From: Leptolyngbya iicbica LK | GTDB taxonomy: Bacteria; Cyanobacteriota; Cyanobacteriia; Phormidesmidales; Phormidesmidaceae | NCBI RefSeq assembly: GCF_004212215.1 | Contig: NZ_QVFV01000003.1 | Span: forward strand, 124,001 to 188,000 | Direction of reading: 5' to 3' | DNA: 64,000 nucleotides | Shown: positions 6,821-14,158 of the stretch, one piece after another | Numbering within the stretch: the first letter of the stretch is position 1 | How the letters are laid out: each line of letters starts with the position of its first letter | The notes under the pieces: generated by a model | The model's input: the letters and a program-made list of their open reading frames with translations, nothing else | Database searches by the model: none | Told to the model about the DNA's origin: nothing | Made by a program: the position numbers and the translations under genes

Positions 6821-7261
6821 ATGTCAGCAAAGCAGCCGTCCTCTCAAAGTATTAGATTTGAAAATTCACAAGTTTCCAATCTTCAGTTAGGTGGAGTCGC
6901 CGGACGTGACCTCAATGTCACTCAGTATCAGGAAGTTGGTAACGATCATTCCGGTGACGAGGTGACTTCAGAGCAGGTTCTCACTTCTCTAAAGGAGATC
7001 GGCGAAATAATTGGCAGCTCTACTCTTTCAGAAGAATTGAAGAGCAAAGCCATTAGAAATATTGAAACGGCGCAAGACGAAGTGAGTTCTCAGAAACCTG
7101 ACAAGGAATTTGCTGTCAAGAATTTGCAAAAAATGACTCAGGTTTTGCAGAGTGCTGAGGGAACCGTGGAGGCTGGCACTAGTCTATGGGAAAAAGTAGT
7201 TCCACTTCTAAAAAACGCATTGCCATGGTTTGGAGTGGCGGCAGCAAGAATCTTTCTTTAG
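6821..7261 (+). CDS. Small protein with N-terminal GRDLNV-type repeat motif
   Basis: A protein of 146 residues with a GGAG ribosome-binding site about 9 bases before the ATG. The N-terminal part FENSQVSNLQLGGVAGRDLN alternates hydrophobic and polar residues in a beta-helix-like way; similar FxxSxVxNxxxGGxAGRDxxV openings appear in cyanobacterial proteins of unknown function. The middle is helical and charged, and the end (WEKVVPLLKNALPWFGVAAARIFL) is a hydrophobic helix that could insert in or lie on a membrane. The next gene has a related N-terminal motif, suggesting that the two act together. Confidence 0.6.
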   Translation: MSAKQPSSQSIRFENSQVSNLQLGGVAGRDLNVTQYQEVGNDHSGDEVTSEQVLTSLKEIGEIIGSSTLSEELKSKAIRNIETAQDEVSSQKPDKEFAVKNLQKMTQVLQSAEGTVEAGTSLWEKVVPLLKNALPWFGVAAARIFL

Positions 7262-7360
7262 GCTCCGTCATAGATTTTCTGCTGCTTAAAAGCCTAGCCA
7301 ATACGAACTTTATTCTGTCAGTCCACAATCCCTTGTCTTGAGACTCAGCGGTGAACGCCC

Positions 7361-8206
7361 GTGGCACATTTACCTGACTTGCCAGAAGATGCTGATGAGA
7401 ACGTCTCTGTCGATCAAAGTTTTACAGTCGAAAAAAGCGATATTTCTCATTCGATATTACCTGGCCAAGCCGGTAAGGATTTCAATCAAGTTGCTGGCAA
7501 TAAAGTAGAGAGGGATTTAAATCAATTCATTTACAATCTTGGAACTCTGGAGACTAGTAGTTCTAATTGGCAACAGCTGCGAGTTTCCCTGGAAAAAGCA
7601 AGTATTGAAAAAGCGCAGTTCGAAGAAAGTCTGAACCACGCACGCGAGTTGATCCGCAGAGCCAGAGCCAGACTTAACGAACTCTTGGAGATTGTAGACA
7701 CAAGAAAGGACAAGAAGGAGATCCTTCAATTAGTCCATGAAATACAAGATTTTCTCTCGGAGGAAGAAACTCTCGAAGACATCATCAGGGATGGAGTCTA
7801 TGATGCAGAAGCAGCTAGCTGGCTGTTCAGTAATCTAGAACGACTGAAGATATCTGCGACGGCAGCTATATTTTCGAGCAAAGTGCTCCCAGCTTTTAGA
7901 AGTGAGCAGGAAAGCCAACTTTCACTAGAAGTTCTTCAAGCCCGGTTCATGAAGACTATAGAAACCTATATAGGGTGGATATCCATCCATATAGATGCAG
8001 GAACTGACGCTCTAGAGATAGATCGGCCATTAAGGTCACAAATTCATTTGGACTTCGTAAATCAAGCTTATATTGATGCTTTCACATATGTGCTGTGTAA
8101 TGAAGTAAATCCAAACAAAGTTCAGTTATCATTAGAGGCTGCAAAGAGCATTCACAGCTACTTTAACCAATTTTTGATGTGCAGGAATTTTGAGAGAGAC
8201 ATCTAG
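7361..8206 (+). CDS. Helical protein with related GKDFNQ/ERDLNQ N-terminal motif
   Basis: A protein of 281 residues with a GTG start, 99 bp downstream of the previous gene. Residues about 22-60 (FTVEKSDISHSILPGQAGKD, then NQVAGNKVERDLNQF) echo the beta-repeat opening of its neighbour. Residues about 70-135 are a predicted coiled coil (LEKASIEKAQFEESLNHARE onward). The rest is helical with no enzymatic motif. I do not recognise the family. The shared N-terminus suggests a common docking module, possibly an effector-associated or assembly tag, attached to different tails. Confidence 0.6.
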   Translation: MAHLPDLPEDADENVSVDQSFTVEKSDISHSILPGQAGKDFNQVAGNKVERDLNQFIYNLGTLETSSSNWQQLRVSLEKASIEKAQFEESLNHARELIRRARARLNELLEIVDTRKDKKEILQLVHEIQDFLSEEETLEDIIRDGVYDAEAASWLFSNLERLKISATAAIFSSKVLPAFRSEQESQLSLEVLQARFMKTIETYIGWISIHIDAGTDALEIDRPLRSQIHLDFVNQAYIDAFTYVLCNEVNPNKVQLSLEAAKSIHSYFNQFLMCRNFERDI

Positions 8207-8213
8207 GCTAGAG

Positions 8214-8627
8214 TTAGTTTTGCTGAACTTCCTGGACTTGAGTTTGCTCAGTAAAGAAAGGAATTTTTTCGATCAAGATCTGACGAAACGGATAAATGAG
8301 AAAAATCACCAATCCAATAATAAAACACAAGAGCAATCTTCTCCAGTTGAGAATTATCAAGATCCTTGAGAGGAAGTTTCTCTTCCAGCACTTACAGTGA
8401 ATTCGCTTTACAGTCCACACTGTATCGCAAGGAACCCTTCGGATTAACATTCCAGTTAACAGTGGCACTTCAAAACATGCTGTTGACGAGTTTTTGCCTC
8501 CTTGATCAATTCTTGACTCAAGGTTTTTTACGAAATTTTTTAATCTCTTACTCCGTGTAGGCTGTGTATATCCTTGTGGGATTGGGTTGTCCCATTTGTC
8601 TCGATCCATACTCTTAAGGTCAGTCAA
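8214..8627 (-). CDS. Single-pass membrane protein with NPIPQGYTQPTR motif
   Basis: A protein of 137 residues, unrecognised. Residues about 13-27 contain DNPIPQGYTQPTRSKR; a strongly basic stretch follows, then one clear membrane segment (RLLLCFIIGLVIFLIYPF, about residue 96-113) and a short polar C-terminus. The gene converges with its neighbour: the stops are 7 bp apart. A second gene 135 bp upstream on the same strand (8762-8902) encodes a peptide with nearly the same motif, which argues that both are real and related. Confidence 0.6.
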   Translation of the reverse strand: MTDLKSMDRDKWDNPIPQGYTQPTRSKRLKNFVKNLESRIDQGGKNSSTACFEVPLLTGMLIRRVPCDTVWTVKRIHCKCWKRNFLSRILIILNWRRLLLCFIIGLVIFLIYPFRQILIEKIPFFTEQTQVQEVQQN

Positions 8628-8761
8628 TAAGGGTGTATGACTGTTTTTTCGGATATTGAACGAAACATCCGGAAATTTAACGATTGGATTAACAAAAATA
8701 GGGTATTGAAAATGGACTGAGTTCTGCCTCAGTCCACTAAGTTAGTCTGCAGGTGCTCGGA

Positions 8762-8902
8762 CTAGAAACGCTTGCTCCTCCTGGTTATTCTTCTCACCCG
8801 TTCTTGGCGAGTGGGCTGAGTGTAGCCTGGCGGGATTGGATTTTCGTCTCTAGGTCGAATCACGCTACGTAACCATCGAAAAAAACCGGCAATTCGTCTC
8901 AT
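8762..8902 (-). CDS. 46-residue basic peptide with NPIPPGYTQPTR motif
   Basis: A short ORF with ATG at 8902 and TAG at 8762. The minus-strand leader has AGAGGA about 6 bases before the ATG. The peptide starts MRRIAGFFRWLRSVIRP, continues ENPIPPGYTQPTRQERVRR and ends in a basic tail (RRITRRSKRF). The central motif is almost identical to residues 13-24 of the membrane protein encoded at 8214-8627, so the motif is conserved between two different contexts. An amphipathic basic helix at the start suggests membrane or nucleic-acid contact. No known family. Confidence 0.6.
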   Translation of the reverse strand: MRRIAGFFRWLRSVIRPRDENPIPPGYTQPTRQERVRRITRRSKRF

Positions 8903-9149
8903 TGATTCCTCTTTCCAGCTTGGTTTATAGGTCAGAGGTAGACACCCTGCCAGGTCAAGATATCAGTTCACGTGTACTATACAACTTCAAAGAGTCTCTT
9001 GGTTGTTTTTCTGAAATCGTTACATCTTCATCAAGCTGCCTGGCGGTCGAATGAATTGTCTCGATAGCGCATCTGCTATGGAATCTGCGCAAATAGCACT
9101 TTTGTTCTGACGTGTAGATTGCTCTAGATCACGTCACATTTTTATGGCG

Positions 9150-9541
9150 GTGCCCCCGCAACGCGGGGTCGGGCTCTTTTAAGGGCGTCGCTCCGCTTTG
9201 GTCCCACCAAGAGCGGGACGCCTTACGGCCCCTTACGGATCCGCGAGAATGACTTCAGGCTTGTGAGCCCTTCGGCTGCTTGCCACTGGCCTATTTTTCT
9301 TAAGGGGGCCATGCCCCCATCGGAGTCAAGGGACTCCACCATGAAATTTGGCTCCCCCCACTGCTACGCAGCGGGTACCCCCCAAATTTCATGGCGGAGC
9401 CTCCCCTGTGACACCGATTCCCCCGCCAACGCTCCCCTTGGGAGCGCTCGCCAGGAAAGCGAGCGCTCCGCATTCCAGTTTTTTTAACTGGAGGCAAAAA
9501 ACGAAAGTCGCCTTCGCGCTCACCGGATTAAGGGCGGCTTC
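9150..9541 (+). promoter_or_regulatory. Hairpin cluster upstream of ardA (candidate single-stranded promoter / leading-region element)
   Basis: This gene-free stretch is dominated by inverted repeats: 9184-9189 with matching arms ending near 9222, GGGGGC/GCCCCC at 9304-9318, GGAGTC/GACTCC at 9322-9337, a 13-bp stem at 9339-9351/9382-9394 (extending further with one mismatch), 11-bp arms at 9441-9451/9459-9469, CCAGTT/AACTGG at 9475-9491, and AAGTCGCC/GGCGGCTT at 9506-9540. In conjugative plasmids, ardA-type genes sit in the leading region and are first expressed from hairpins in the incoming single strand (Frpo/ssi elements). This cluster is well placed for such a role, but that is inference. 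Confidence 0.5.
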
Positions 9542-9560
9542 CTACAAGGGAAAATGAGCG

Positions 9561-10118
9561 ATGACAAATCTAGCGACCCAATTAAACGGGCAAGGAGACG
9601 AAGTTCCTGCAATCTATGTGGCGGATTTAGCGGACTACAACGGGGGGATTTTGCGCGGCAAGTGGATCGAGATTGACGAAGACACCACTGTTGAAGAACT
9701 CGAAGAGGAGATCGCCGAAATGCTCGCGGTGAAGGGGCATGAGGAATACGCGATTCATGACTACAGCAATTTCCCTGGAACCGGTGAGCTTGGAGAGTAT
9801 CCGAACCTAGGCACGGTAATTGAGGTGGCAGAGGCCGTTCATGAGCACGGGTATTCCTTGGTATCAGCGTTTCTTAGCTACTTCATGATCGATGAGTTGC
9901 CACGCCTTGAGGAGCGATTCCTAGGGATTCACGACAGCGTTGAAGATTACGCTCGGGAATATATTGACGACGGGGTTGATCTTGGGCCGTCGGTGGGGCT
10001 TCTCGCAAGCTACTTCGACTATGCCGCGTATGGACGAGATTTAGAGATTAACGGCGATATTGTGGCCCTCGACCTACTGAACAGTGGCGGTCAAGTCGCT
10101 ATCTTTCGCCCTGACTAA
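9561..10118 (+). CDS. ardA: ArdA-family antirestriction protein
   Basis: A protein of 185 residues, very acidic, of the usual ArdA length (about 165-190). Typical features are IYVADLADYNGGILRGKWIE at the start, a run of acidic residues in DEDTTVEELEEEIAEML, YAIHDYSNFP, and the signature FDYAAYGRDLEI near the C-terminus. ArdA mimics B-form DNA and blocks type I restriction enzymes, protecting incoming plasmid DNA. It is the first gene after a hairpin cluster, and its leader (9533-9549) is duplicated before the next gene. The same element carries its own type I system, so ArdA may need to act briefly or against foreign enzymes only. Confidence 0.9.
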   Translation: MTNLATQLNGQGDEVPAIYVADLADYNGGILRGKWIEIDEDTTVEELEEEIAEMLAVKGHEEYAIHDYSNFPGTGELGEYPNLGTVIEVAEAVHEHGYSLVSAFLSYFMIDELPRLEERFLGIHDSVEDYAREYIDDGVDLGPSVGLLASYFDYAAYGRDLEINGDIVALDLLNSGGQVAIFRPD

Positions 10119-10168
10119 TTCACCGAAATTTTGACGCCTCAGACCGAGGCAATTTCAGACATAAAAAA

Positions 10169-10216
10169 GGCCGCCCCCCACGCTACCAACGACAAGGGGC
10201 GGCCCTTCCTACAAGG
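10169..10216 (+). promoter_or_regulatory. Hairpin leader shared with ardA
   Basis: A 9-bp stem (GGCCGCCCC at 10169-10177, GGGGCGGCC at 10196-10204, 18-base loop) is followed by TTCCTACAAGG, which supplies the Shine-Dalgarno of the RadC-like gene. The ardA leader has the same plan: CGCC...GGCG hairpin then TTCCTACAAGG at 9540-9549. The A-run sits before the hairpin, so on the plus strand this is not a terminator. Confidence 0.6.
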
Positions 10217-10222
10217 AATACG

Positions 10223-10741
10223 ATGAGCAATACCGCAGAAAAGAAACTTGTTCAACAACTACCACTTCAATTCAGGAATGGAGCAGGGGAGACGCCGCAG
10301 GAACCGGTCACCCTGTTTCGGATACGAGAGACAGTGGTGAGGTATCGGACGCTGGCGAAGGTAAAAGAGCCGATCAAGACTGCCGAGGATATCGCCGCCC
10401 TGTTTCGCAAGCTTGCCCCAAATAACGTCCAAGAGCATGTGTGCTTATTCTGCCTTGATGGCAGTCACGCCGTCGTGAACTGCTCACGGGTATTTACCGG
10501 CACTGCGAATACCGCCACGTTACACCCACGCGAGATCTTCCAAATCGCGCATATCACTGGTGCGGTAGCCATCATCATTGCTCACAACCACCCTTCCGGA
10601 AATCTTATTGAGAGTTCCCAGGACAGAGCAATCACGAGGCGACTCAAAGAAGCTGGCGAGATTATGGGGATCCCGTTGCTTGATCACGTGATTGTGAGTG
10701 ACCACAGCTTTCAGTCTGCTGCTGCGAAAGGGTGGCTGTAA
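10223..10741 (+). CDS. RadC/JAB-domain protein (MPN+ metalloprotease fold)
   Basis: A protein of 172 residues. The second half carries the JAMM/MPN signature of the RadC family: HNHPSG at about residue 120-125, followed by D(R)AITRRLKEAG and LLDHVIVSD. RadC-domain proteins are frequent on plasmids and phages and are often listed as antirestriction or DNA-repair proteins, though their substrate is not established. It shares a leader element with ardA, so both are likely expressed together at entry. The N-terminal helix-hairpin-helix part of chromosomal RadC is missing or replaced. Confidence 0.85.
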   Translation: MSNTAEKKLVQQLPLQFRNGAGETPQEPVTLFRIRETVVRYRTLAKVKEPIKTAEDIAALFRKLAPNNVQEHVCLFCLDGSHAVVNCSRVFTGTANTATLHPREIFQIAHITGAVAIIIAHNHPSGNLIESSQDRAITRRLKEAGEIMGIPLLDHVIVSDHSFQSAAAKGWL

Positions 10742-10835
10742 AGCTTTAGGAATTGCGATCGCACTTTCTAGGTTGCCTATTGAGGTGAGCCTAGGTGGTG
10801 CGATCGCGTTCATTTTGCTTTGAAAATGAAGCGTC

Positions 10836-11072
10836 CTAATCCTGTTTAGGCGGGGCGGGTACGACTATGAGCTCTCCTCTGCCAATCTTTTCAAGCAGTC
10901 CGCCAATCCACGGTTTACTGCCCCATAGGCAGCCATATTGCGCGGCGATGCGCTCAATTTCAGCTTTTACCTCGTTATCAAGCCGTAAGTTGTAGGGCTT
11001 ACTTCCGGGCTTTTTAGGCTTCTTCCCTCGACCTTTTTCGAGGTTTTTTAGTGATGGGTTAGAGTTTCCCAT
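10836..11072 (-). CDS. Small basic protein, possible ribbon-helix-helix regulator
   Basis: A protein of 78 residues. The N-terminal third is Lys/Gly/Pro-rich (KNLEKGRGKKPKKPGSKP); then YNLRLDNEVKAEIERIAAQY fits the strand-helix start of an Arc/CopG-like fold. It ends in a hydrophobic and acidic tail. It stands alone on the minus strand between two plus-strand genes, a common position for a local repressor. The family is uncertain. Confidence 0.5.
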   Translation of the reverse strand: MGNSNPSLKNLEKGRGKKPKKPGSKPYNLRLDNEVKAEIERIAAQYGCLWGSKPWIGGLLEKIGRGELIVVPAPPKQD

Positions 11073-11174
11073 GCCGTACTTTGCTCTCTAATAGTAAAGA
11101 GCTTCGGGGATTTTATATCCAAAAACACTTTACTTTACCAGCTAAAAATTTCAATCTATCTCTACATTAAAGAA

Positions 11175-11264
11175 CCCCCTGACTGACAATGAGGTCAGCC
11201 AGGGGGCAAAAAACCAGACCGCTTCGGTACCGACTGGAAATCAATAACCGAAACGGCTTTTTGG
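11175..11264 (+). promoter_or_regulatory. Tandem-hairpin leader with attenuator-like terminator before the DUF6876 gene
   Basis: A first hairpin pairs CCCCCTG/CAGGGGG (11175-11181/11200-11206) and CTGAC/GTCAG inside it. A second pairs CCGCTTCGGT at 11219-11228 with ACCGAAACGG at 11247-11256 and is followed by CTTTTT, an intrinsic-terminator pattern ending 14 bases before the ATG at 11275. A terminator just before the start codon suggests attenuation, or simply the end of an upstream transcript. Confidence 0.45.
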
Positions 11265-11274
11265 CAGAGTAATT

Positions 11275-11718
11275 ATGACAACTGAATATGAAAAACCAAC
11301 CCTAAAAGAGGAAGACTTAGGCCATTTTCGCGGTACTTCGCAGTATTACCGCTATCCGGTGCCCTGGGTGCCGTTTCTCTACACTGACGGCGTTCAGTAC
11401 GTCGTGAGTAAGGGGGATGCTTATTGGATTCTTGACCTCATCGGGTCGTGGCAGGGTGAAAAGGAGGTGAAAGGGGATTCGATGCTCCAGCAGATTCAGT
11501 TCTGGACACTTACGGTAAATGAGGATAGGACGGCTGAGATGAAATGTGAGCGCGATTCAGGCGATGTTGCCGTGGTGCAAAAGATTAAGCTCACCGATTT
11601 TCCGCTTCCAAGGATTCGGTTTTATCTATGCCATATGTTTTGCTACTGGGAGTTTTCAGGGGAAGGGCCTCGCAGGAATGAAAATTACGGGGTGCTGACT
11701 CTCCCGAGTGAGAGATAA
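11275..11718 (+). CDS. DUF6876-family protein
   Basis: A protein of 147 residues of unknown role, found mainly on plasmids and phages. Recognisable segments are FRGTSQYYRYP, TDGVQYV, AYWILDLIGSWQ, MLQQIQFWTLTVNEDRTAEM and CERDSGDVAVVQKI. A second copy with the same segments lies on the opposite strand at 54541-54915. The hairpin leader and attenuator-like signal before it point to tight control. Two hairpins follow the stop (11751-11778 and the terminator at 11876-11902). Confidence 0.75.
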   Translation: MTTEYEKPTLKEEDLGHFRGTSQYYRYPVPWVPFLYTDGVQYVVSKGDAYWILDLIGSWQGEKEVKGDSMLQQIQFWTLTVNEDRTAEMKCERDSGDVAVVQKIKLTDFPLPRIRFYLCHMFCYWEFSGEGPRRNENYGVLTLPSER

Positions 11719-11875
11719 GCGAACGCGCTTAGGTAGTTTCGGAGGTCACCAGATCGCTGGTGGCCTCCTTGTAGATGGCGATTATCAGATTTGCGATCGC
11801 GTCCTCCCTTATCTTCTCTCCTTTAGTTGTGTTCTAACAGCGTTTCTCTGACTGCATCTTTCAAGATGATCCACC

Positions 11876-11902
11876 AGCTCATCTATATATATGAGCTTTT
11901 TT
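11876..11902 (+). terminator. Intrinsic terminator
   Basis: AGCTCAT at 11876-11882 pairs with ATGAGCT at 11891-11897 across an 8-base loop, followed by TTTTTT. The rest of 11719-12087 has no credible gene; another strong hairpin without a T-run lies at 11751-11778 (GGAGGTCACCAG and its near-complement). Confidence 0.7.
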
Positions 11903-12087
11903 GCCATCTATTTATCCAGTGCTCCCCCCTGGTTACTCAGTTGGGTACCCACTGGTACTTCCCAGTGCACCACTGGACATTTACCCACCTTTACTCAATT
12001 TACGGGCTGGGTCGGGACCCAGCGAAGAGGACTACACCTAGGCACTAAAGTGCAAAGTGGTACTTAACTTAGCGGCTGGGGTTTACG

Positions 12088-13170
12088 TCACCTTGCTTCA
12101 TCTGTTGGATGGGTTGGATTTATTACTTCAGGAAAGGCCTCAAAAAATGAGGGGAACTCTGCGAGAAATTCTTGAGACGACTCACTTCTGAGGAACGCAT
12201 GTAGGGTTTGCGCCTTCTCCCATTCATCATGAAGACCTTCAAAGTAGGTGTGGACAAGGCCACCAGGGGTATTTTGACAGAGTAGCTGTGGAAGTTCTTT
12301 CGATATCTTTTGATTCACCGAAGGGATGAGATAGCTTTTCTCGTTCGGGTTGCGTGGATCAACTATGTAGGCTCTCATCCGTAGCGCATTGGTGGTGATG
12401 CGGACTTGAAACTGCTCTGGAACAAACTGTCGCTCACCCTCTTGATGAAGGTACTTCATTAGCTGCAAGAGGCTGTAGATGGTGTCCTCGGTCTTCCGTT
12501 TCGCTTTTCTGATGTTGGTCCCTAGCTCCTGGGCGAGAAGTTCAAGACGTTCATCGGCTGTCGTGTCTAATACCAGGAACCTAAGGCTGACTCCATTGCA
12601 GAGGGCTTCGAAGAACTTCGTTTTTGGTGCGTCTAGGGACTCATCCAGTGTGTTGCCAAAGAACCAGACTTCATTTTCGGCACTACCAAGAACTCGAAAC
12701 ACCGTCTGATGCGAAGATTGTGGCACCATAAATGCGTCAGTAAATCCGTGATCCTGCACAGCTAGAGGATGTCTTGTATTTCTCGGCTTATCCTGATCAG
12801 GTAACTTTGAAACCCATTCAACGTAGGTGCAGTTGAGAAATAGTCGGCAAATTAGTTCCATTGTGGGTACCTCAACGCACAATGAACTCGAATCTAGAAA
12901 CTTCTTGAGGCCGTCGTTGGAGTTGGGAAGTGTAGATGGATCAAAGCCTGAAATATTTTCAGCTTTTTTCTTGAGTGCAGCCATCTTGATTTGGTAACCA
13001 CCTCGAACAGATACGTCTGGGTGACATATAATTGGATCCGCTGTGAACGCATTTCGTAGCTGGAGATAGGCGTTGCGGGTTAGATAGAATCGCGCTTTCG
13101 ACTTACGCCGATTAGTGGGCGTCACATCACTTTTGTTATTTTTCTTTACTTTCCTTTCGGGCATTTCCAA
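12088..13170 (-). CDS. PLD-like-domain protein of unknown function
   Basis: A protein of 360 residues. The first 40 residues are basic. From about residue 165 the segments FRVLGSAENEVWFFGNTL, LCNGVSLRFLVLDTTADERL, MRAYIVDPRNPNEKSYLIPS and LLCQNTPGGLVHTYFEGLHD follow the order seen in a group of bacterial proteins annotated as phospholipase-D-like or DUF5919-type, often of unknown role. I do not see HxKxxxxD catalytic motifs, so it may be inactive or of a different fold. It is a single gene; the upstream 332 bp (13171-13502) hold a leader for the divergent peptide gene. Confidence 0.6.
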   Translation of the reverse strand: MEMPERKVKKNNKSDVTPTNRRKSKARFYLTRNAYLQLRNAFTADPIICHPDVSVRGGYQIKMAALKKKAENISGFDPSTLPNSNDGLKKFLDSSSLCVEVPTMELICRLFLNCTYVEWVSKLPDQDKPRNTRHPLAVQDHGFTDAFMVPQSSHQTVFRVLGSAENEVWFFGNTLDESLDAPKTKFFEALCNGVSLRFLVLDTTADERLELLAQELGTNIRKAKRKTEDTIYSLLQLMKYLHQEGERQFVPEQFQVRITTNALRMRAYIVDPRNPNEKSYLIPSVNQKISKELPQLLCQNTPGGLVHTYFEGLHDEWEKAQTLHAFLRSESSQEFLAEFPSFFEAFPEVINPTHPTDEAR

Positions 13171-13502
13171 GTTGGGTCTAAGTTGACCCTTGTGTTTTCT
13201 AGGCTAACTGCCTCGGAACCTAGATTTTGTAGGGAATTCAAGAACTCTTCAAAAATTATTTACTCAATGTAAAAGCATTGTATAGAGAGTGTATGCAAGT
13301 TGGCGGTCCGCGTGGTCTGAGCAGTTCTACCTACTAGAAATTACGTAGAAAGATCGGTTATGGTTCGTTCTTAAGCGGAGTAAGTCATCCCCGACAGCGG
13401 GAGGGTGACGCTCCGAGAAGAGGTCTTGCTAACAGCGAGGCAAGTAGTTGTTTCTGTCGGTCCACTTGATTCACTGCGTAGTAAGAAAGGAGGGTTACTG
13501 CT

Positions 13503-13640
13503 ATGACTATTCGCAATCAGTCTAGTTATCAGCCGATGCCTTCCGTCGTGTGGGAGAGTGTATGTTGGTGTTCTGCTTTAGAGACTAAGCAGCACGCCAT
13601 GGGGGCTGCGCAGCGATGGGCTGGAGACAATCTAACTTGA
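13503..13640 (+). CDS. 45-residue peptide gene with leader and terminator
   Basis: The ATG at 13503 follows a strong Shine-Dalgarno (AAAGGAGGG, 13486-13494) and the ORF runs to TGA at 13638-13640, just before a terminator. The peptide has a Trp/Cys-rich centre (SVVWESVCWCSALETKQHAM) and ends in AAQRWAGDNLT. A complete signal set around so short an ORF supports a real gene. The upstream 130 bp contain paired segments (for example CTTGC...GCAAG near 13425-13444), so the leader may be structured. The function is unknown; a signalling or toxin-like peptide is possible. Confidence 0.6.
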   Translation: MTIRNQSSYQPMPSVVWESVCWCSALETKQHAMGAAQRWAGDNLT

Positions 13641-13644
13641 AATG

Positions 13645-13675
13645 AGAGAGGGGGCCACGTGTGTGCCCCCTCTCT
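13645..13675 (+). terminator. Strong hairpin after the peptide gene
   Basis: An 11-bp perfect stem (13645-13655 with 13665-13675, AGAGAGGGGGC arms) with a 9-base loop lies 5 bp after the peptide stop. The T-run after it is poor, so it may act as a weak terminator or mRNA 3' stabiliser. Confidence 0.6.
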
Positions 13676-13821
13676 GCGTTAGTAGGGCTTTGGTAGATAG
13701 GAAACACGCGGTGACCCTCTATTCAAAGGGTTGCCCATTGAAACACTTGAAGCTGAGCAGGGCTTGATTCGTAAAGCCTTATTGATGCTCAGCACCTGTC
13801 CACTTATCTCCAGGTCGCATC

Positions 13822-14157
13822 ATGAAAATACCTAAAAGCGAGGGACCGCCCAGGCGCGGTTCACGGAGTCGTTTATCTCAATTCCCGAGGAAAGGCACTA
13901 ATACCGCCGTCAAAACCTCCATCCGTATCCTCAGAAGAGCTTGGCGTTTATGCCAATTCTCACTGTTGGTTGCATTCGGCATTGGATGCTTTCGGGCAGG
14001 ATTTGAAGCGCACAGCAATGATTTCACCCGCCCCGTATTCGAACTCGTCTTTGGAATCGAAGACAGCCCCAAGTCAACCATCTTGAGGCTGCTCTTTAGC
14101 GACCGCGAGGGGGAATCTGACGAAGACAAAGAATCACCGAAGAAGGGAGGGCGATGA
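13822..14157 (+). CDS. Small single-pass membrane protein preceding the pseudokinase gene
   Basis: A protein of 111 residues: basic N-terminal half (RRGSRSRLSQFPRKG), one membrane segment (LCQFSLLVAFGIGCFRAGF, about residue 47-65), then an acidic C-terminal tail (REGESDEDKESPKKG). The stop at 14155-14157 is one base before the ATG of the next gene, so the pair is an operon. The next protein is also membrane-anchored; the two may form a complex. Family not recognised. Confidence 0.6.
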   Translation: MKIPKSEGPPRRGSRSRLSQFPRKGTNTAVKTSIRILRRAWRLCQFSLLVAFGIGCFRAGFEAHSNDFTRPVFELVFGIEDSPKSTILRLLFSDREGESDEDKESPKKGGR

Positions 14158-14158
14158 C

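Noticed and set aside
11827-12048. Open frame of 73 residues on the plus strand
   Set aside because: It contains an intrinsic terminator, lacks a ribosome-binding site and looks low in protein character.
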